Source: Comamonadaceae bacterium (GTDB lineage Bacteria > Pseudomonadota > Gammaproteobacteria > Burkholderiales > Burkholderiaceae_C). From it: a DNA stretch of 7,313 bases. The notes below the pieces were generated by a model, which was given only the letters and a program-made list of their open reading frames with translations, had not been told where the DNA came from and made no database searches. The number at the start of each line of letters is the position of its first letter. Position 1 is the first letter of the stretch. Positions 4,898 to 7,313 of the stretch are shown here, piece by piece. The stretch lies in assembly GCA_024642025.1 (NCBI GenBank), contig JAHEBY010000135.1, positions 1-7,313 on the forward strand. The letters are read 5' to 3'. The position numbers and the translations under genes are program-made.

Positions 4898-5559
4898 CCC
4901 CCATGAATCTGAACAACGACCTGTCCCAGCGTGTAGTTCTGCGCAGCGGTGAGCTGCCGTGGGTGCAGAGCCCGACGGCTACTGTGCAGCGGCGCATGTT
5001 GGCGCGCGAGGGCGACGAAGAGGCTGTGGCCACCAGCGTGGTGCGCTATGAGCCGGGGGCGAGTTTCCCCCGGCATGCGCATCCGCGTGGTGAGGAAATC
5101 ATGGTGCTGGAGGGTGAGCTGTCGGATGAGTATGGTGTTTACCCGGCGGGCACCTATATCAGGAACCCGCACGGTTCATCTCACGCGCCAGTCAGCACGA
5201 ACGGGTGCACGCTATTTGTCAAACTTCGCCAGCTCGATGAAGAGGACACGCAGCGCACGGTGGTGCGTCCGCAAGACCGTCGCTGGCAGCCGGGGCTGGT
5301 ACCTGGGCTTGAAGTTTTCGGGCTGGCCGAGTTTGGCACCACCCACACCGCGCTGGTGCGCTGGGCGCCGGGCACCCGCTTTGGCCGGCATCATCACTAT
5401 GGCGGCGAAGAAATTCTGGTTCTGGAGGGCACCTTTCAGGACGAGCATGGCGATTACCCGGCGGGCACCTGGATTCGCAGCCCGCACATGAGCGCGCATC
5501 AGCCGTTTTCCACGCCGGGATGCCTGATTTTTGTCAAGGTGGGGCACTTGCCCGGCTGA
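4894..5559 (+). CDS. Two-domain ChrR-type cupin protein (bicupin)
   Basis: A 221-residue soluble protein made of two similar cupin domains in tandem. Domain 1 (about 15-115) has the metal-binding pattern RHAHPRGEEIMVLEG (His61, His63, Glu67/68) and a second motif with His93 and His97. Domain 2 (about 125-218) repeats it as RHHHYGGEEILVLEG (His166, His168, Glu172/173) with His198 and His202. The form 'H.H..GEE..VLEG.…YPAGT.IR.PH.S.H' is characteristic of the ChrR-like cupin (Cupin_7) that makes up the C-terminal sensor half of the zinc anti-sigma factor ChrR. No anti-sigma helix or HxxxCxxC motif precedes it here. Both domains keep their ligands, so each probably binds a metal. Start choice is open between ATG 4894, inside the tandem repeat, and ATG 4903; neither has a strong ribosome site. 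It is probably co-transcribed with the gene 26 bp upstream. Confidence 0.85.
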   Translation: MTPMNLNNDLSQRVVLRSGELPWVQSPTATVQRRMLAREGDEEAVATSVVRYEPGASFPRHAHPRGEEIMVLEGELSDEYGVYPAGTYIRNPHGSSHAPVSTNGCTLFVKLRQLDEEDTQRTVVRPQDRRWQPGLVPGLEVFGLAEFGTTHTALVRWAPGTRFGRHHHYGGEEILVLEGTFQDEHGDYPAGTWIRSPHMSAHQPFSTPGCLIFVKVGHLPG

Positions 5560-5562
5560 GCA

Positions 5563-5580
5563 GCATGGCCAAGGTCATGC
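5563..5580 (+). terminator. Weak hairpin after the bicupin gene
   Basis: GCATGGC (5563-5569) pairs with GTCATGC (5574-5580) around a 4-base loop CAAG, giving a 7-bp stem with one G-T pair. It begins 3 bases after the bicupin stop. A short TTTT occurs only 10 bases further on, so termination would be weak. The rest of the 119-bp gap between the convergent bicupin and G6PD genes shows nothing I can assign. Confidence 0.35.
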
Positions 5581-5678
5581 CAGGTAATGGTTTTACACGG
5601 TCGGCATTGGGTTGTGGCTTACTCATCGACTTGGCTCAGTGAATGCAGCTGTGCGCTGACGTCGACATGGCAAGGATC

Positions 5679-7079
5679 TCACACTGGCGCGTGCCAACCT
5701 CCGACCCCTGCGGTGAGCCGGTCGGCCTCGGTGGGCCCCCAGCCAGCGGCGTCGTATAGGTACAGCGGCGCAACCATGCCCACCACCGGATCGACTATGC
5801 GCCACGCCTGCTCGACGCTGTCTTCACGGGAGAACAGCGTCTGGTCACCCTGCAGCGCGTCGCCGATCAGGCGCTCGTACGCACCGGTTTCGTCGTCGGG
5901 CACGCGGCACACATCAAGTTCGACCGCCTCGCCTAGCATTGCCGCACCCGCCTGCTTAGCCAGCGCACCAAAGGCGATGGTGACCTCGCCGGACCCCAGC
6001 CGAAAGCGCACGTAGTTGGCGTGCCGTGCAAGAAGGGCGCCGAACACCTCCTGCGGCGGACGGTGAAATTGGACGCGCACCTCGGTTGCCGTGACCGCCA
6101 ACCGTTTGCCGGCACGGATGAAGAACGGCACCCCCGCCCAGCGCCACGAATCGATGTGCAGGCGCATTGCAGCATAGGTTTCGACGCGGGAATCGGTTGC
6201 CACCCCGGCCTCGTCACGGTAGCCACGATATTGCCCGCGTACGATGCTGGGTGGGTCGAGTGGCCGTATCGCCGCGAAGACTTTAACCTTCTCGTCGCGC
6301 AGTGCCTCGCCGCTGGGTCCGGACGGTGGCTCTGCCGCCAGGTTGGCAACCACCTGCAATAAGTGGTTCTGCACCACATCACGAACGGCTCCAACTTCTT
6401 CGTAGAAGCGCCCCCGGCCCTCGACGCCGAACTGCTCTGCCATCGTAATCTGTACATGGTCAACGTAGTTGCGATTCCAGATCGGCTCGAGAAATGCGTT
6501 GGCGAAGCGAAAGAACAACAGGTTCTGCACCGCCTCCTTACCCAGGTAGTGGTCGATGCGACAGATCGCCGGCTCATCGAACACGCGCCTCAGGTCACGA
6601 TTGAGAGCTTGCGCCGAAGCGCTGTCGCGGCCAAAGGGTTTCTCGACCACGACGCGCGCAGCAGGTGTACTGGTGAGCGCGGCGATGTGGTCGACCGTTG
6701 TGGCAAACAGGCTGGGCGGAATCGCCAGGTAATGAAGTGGCCGCTGTGCTGCGCCCAGTTCGGCCTGGAGCCGTTGAAACGTTGCGGCGTCGCGGTAGTC
6801 GCCGTCGATGTACCGCAACCGCTCAAGCAGCTTGACGGCAGCCGAGTCGTCAGCCGCGCTGTGCTCACGCAGACTGTCTCGCACGCGCTCACGCAACTGG
6901 TCGAGGTTCCAGCCGCTGAGCGCCACACCAAGTACCGGTAGGTCAAAACGTCCGGCGCGTACGAGGGCTTGCAGCGCCGGGAAGATCTTCTTGAACGCCA
7001 GGTCGCCACTGGCGCCATACAGCACGAGTGCGTCAGCCAGTTCAGGCTTGTTGTCAGACGATCTCGATGCGGTGGTCAT
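5679..7079 (-). CDS. zwf: Glucose-6-phosphate 1-dehydrogenase
   Basis: A 466-residue cytoplasmic enzyme that oxidises glucose 6-phosphate to 6-phosphogluconolactone with NADP+ (or NAD+), the entry step of the oxidative pentose phosphate and Entner-Doudoroff pathways and a main source of NADPH. Visible landmarks are the nucleotide-binding motif YGASGDLAFKK (21-31), VVEKPFG (144-150), the active-site signature RIDHYLGKE (174-182), FANAFLEPIWNR (192-203), the EEVGAVRDVVQNHLLQV segment (227-243), FFIRAGKRL (319-327) and C-terminal ALQGDQTLFSREDSVEQAW (408-426). Length is slightly under the common 480-500. The frame is open further upstream, but the ATG at 7079 is chosen because the conserved fold begins about 15 residues later, GGAAGG sits just before it, and the upstream residues encode the neighbouring gene in another frame. 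It overlaps that gene's end by 26 bp, so the two form one unit. Confidence 0.95.
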   Translation of the reverse strand: MTTASRSSDNKPELADALVLYGASGDLAFKKIFPALQALVRAGRFDLPVLGVALSGWNLDQLRERVRDSLREHSAADDSAAVKLLERLRYIDGDYRDAATFQRLQAELGAAQRPLHYLAIPPSLFATTVDHIAALTSTPAARVVVEKPFGRDSASAQALNRDLRRVFDEPAICRIDHYLGKEAVQNLLFFRFANAFLEPIWNRNYVDHVQITMAEQFGVEGRGRFYEEVGAVRDVVQNHLLQVVANLAAEPPSGPSGEALRDEKVKVFAAIRPLDPPSIVRGQYRGYRDEAGVATDSRVETYAAMRLHIDSWRWAGVPFFIRAGKRLAVTATEVRVQFHRPPQEVFGALLARHANYVRFRLGSGEVTIAFGALAKQAGAAMLGEAVELDVCRVPDDETGAYERLIGDALQGDQTLFSREDSVEQAWRIVDPVVGMVAPLYLYDAAGWGPTEADRLTAGVGGWHAPV

Positions 7080-7313
7080 AGCCTTCCCAAGTTTCAGTAT
7101 CGGTCCAGAAGAATGTGAAGTCGATGTAGCTGCCAGTGGCCAGCTCGGACGTGGGAAGCATCGCCACCTGCAGCGCCAGGCCACTGTCGGTCGTCGCGAT
7201 GTCGGTGACGCGCTGCCAGCCGTCAAAGCCATAGTGCACCTGTGCCGGCCGCGTCAGGCACAGCCACAACGGTTGACCGGCCCGCACGGGCCTCGTGGAA
7301 AAGCGGGGTGTCC
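7054..7313 (-). CDS. C-terminal end of a carbohydrate-active enzyme, probably a glucoamylase (GH15) (partial)
   Basis: The frame is open from the right edge and gives 85 residues ending EGYDHRIEIV; the start lies outside the window, so the GTG at 7287 is internal. The segment has a beta-rich, immunoglobulin-like pattern: VHYGFDGWQ, then TTDSGLALQVAMLPTSEL, then SYIDFTFFWTDTETWEGYDHRI. This resembles starch-binding or accessory C-terminal domains, and in particular the tail I recall for proteobacterial glucan 1,4-alpha-glucosidases. Other alpha-glucan enzymes remain possible. It overlaps the G6PD start by 26 bp, which suggests that glucose release from a storage or imported glucan is coupled to its oxidation. 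The catalytic domain is not in view, so confidence in the exact family is only moderate. Confidence 0.55.
   Translation of the reverse strand, partial: TPRFSTRPVRAGQPLWLCLTRPAQVHYGFDGWQRVTDIATTDSGLALQVAMLPTSELATGSYIDFTFFWTDTETWEGYDHRIEIV

Noticed and set aside
4938..5491. Long alternative frames on both strands through the bicupin gene
   Set aside because: These are typical of G+C-rich DNA with a repeated domain; their proteins are Arg/Ala/Trp-rich and show no domain, while the bicupin frame has two complete metal-binding motif sets.
6363..6941. A 192-codon plus-strand open frame inside the G6PD gene
   Set aside because: It is an antisense shadow of a strongly conserved coding region; no motif, ribosome site or independent promoter is visible.
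7080..7232. N-terminal extension of G6PD to an upstream start at 7232
   Set aside because: The extra residues are Arg/Ser/Pro/Trp-rich and unlike the family, and the same DNA encodes the better-supported C-terminal end of the neighbouring enzyme in another frame.
1..7313. Mobile element, prophage, CRISPR or tRNA-linked island
   Set aside because: No transposase or integrase gene, long terminal inverted repeats, regular spacer arrays or tRNA-like folds were found; gene content and packing look like ordinary chromosome.

Overview
The window looks like a piece of chromosome from a betaproteobacterium, most likely order Burkholderiales and plausibly Comamonadaceae. The grounds are moderately high G+C, tightly packed genes, a DUF4148-type small secreted protein, and an ECF sigma factor followed by a very small zinc-type anti-sigma factor. 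This assignment comes from family recognition, not from a search. I see no insertion sequence, prophage gene, CRISPR array, tRNA or rRNA.

Layout, left to right: (1) the 3' end of a plus-strand pyridoxamine-phosphate-oxidase/HugZ-like protein gene. (2) A minus-strand pair, a glutathione S-transferase gene followed by a periplasmic FKBP-type prolyl isomerase gene. (3) A 195-bp divergent gap, then a plus-strand series: a small exported DUF4148-like protein, an ECF sigma factor, and a 66-residue HxxxCxxC anti-sigma factor overlapping the sigma gene by 4 bp. (4) Converging on these, a minus-strand two-gene unit in which a LysR-type regulator is followed 7 bp later by a secreted glutathione peroxidase. 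(5) Divergent from the LysR gene, a plus-strand pair: a small exported protein resembling a dimeric alpha-beta barrel (ABM-like), then a two-domain ChrR-type cupin. (6) Converging on that pair, a minus-strand glucose-6-phosphate dehydrogenase gene whose start overlaps the end of a carbohydrate-active enzyme gene, probably a glucoamylase, that runs off the right edge.

The common theme is thiol and peroxide redox: glutathione transferase, glutathione peroxidase, NADPH production by G6PD, an ECF sigma/zinc anti-sigma pair, and a metal-binding cupin of the class that forms the sensor half of ChrR. The most interesting reading is that the two halves of a ChrR-like anti-sigma factor, the zinc anti-sigma domain and the cupin, are separate proteins encoded about 2.1 kb apart, with a LysR-peroxidase unit and a candidate operator between them. 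That is inference from gene content and order. The sequence directly shows the coupled genes, the conserved metal-ligand residues, a 23-bp palindrome with a T-N11-A core at the LysR start, and a triple 11-bp tandem repeat between the exported protein and the cupin.
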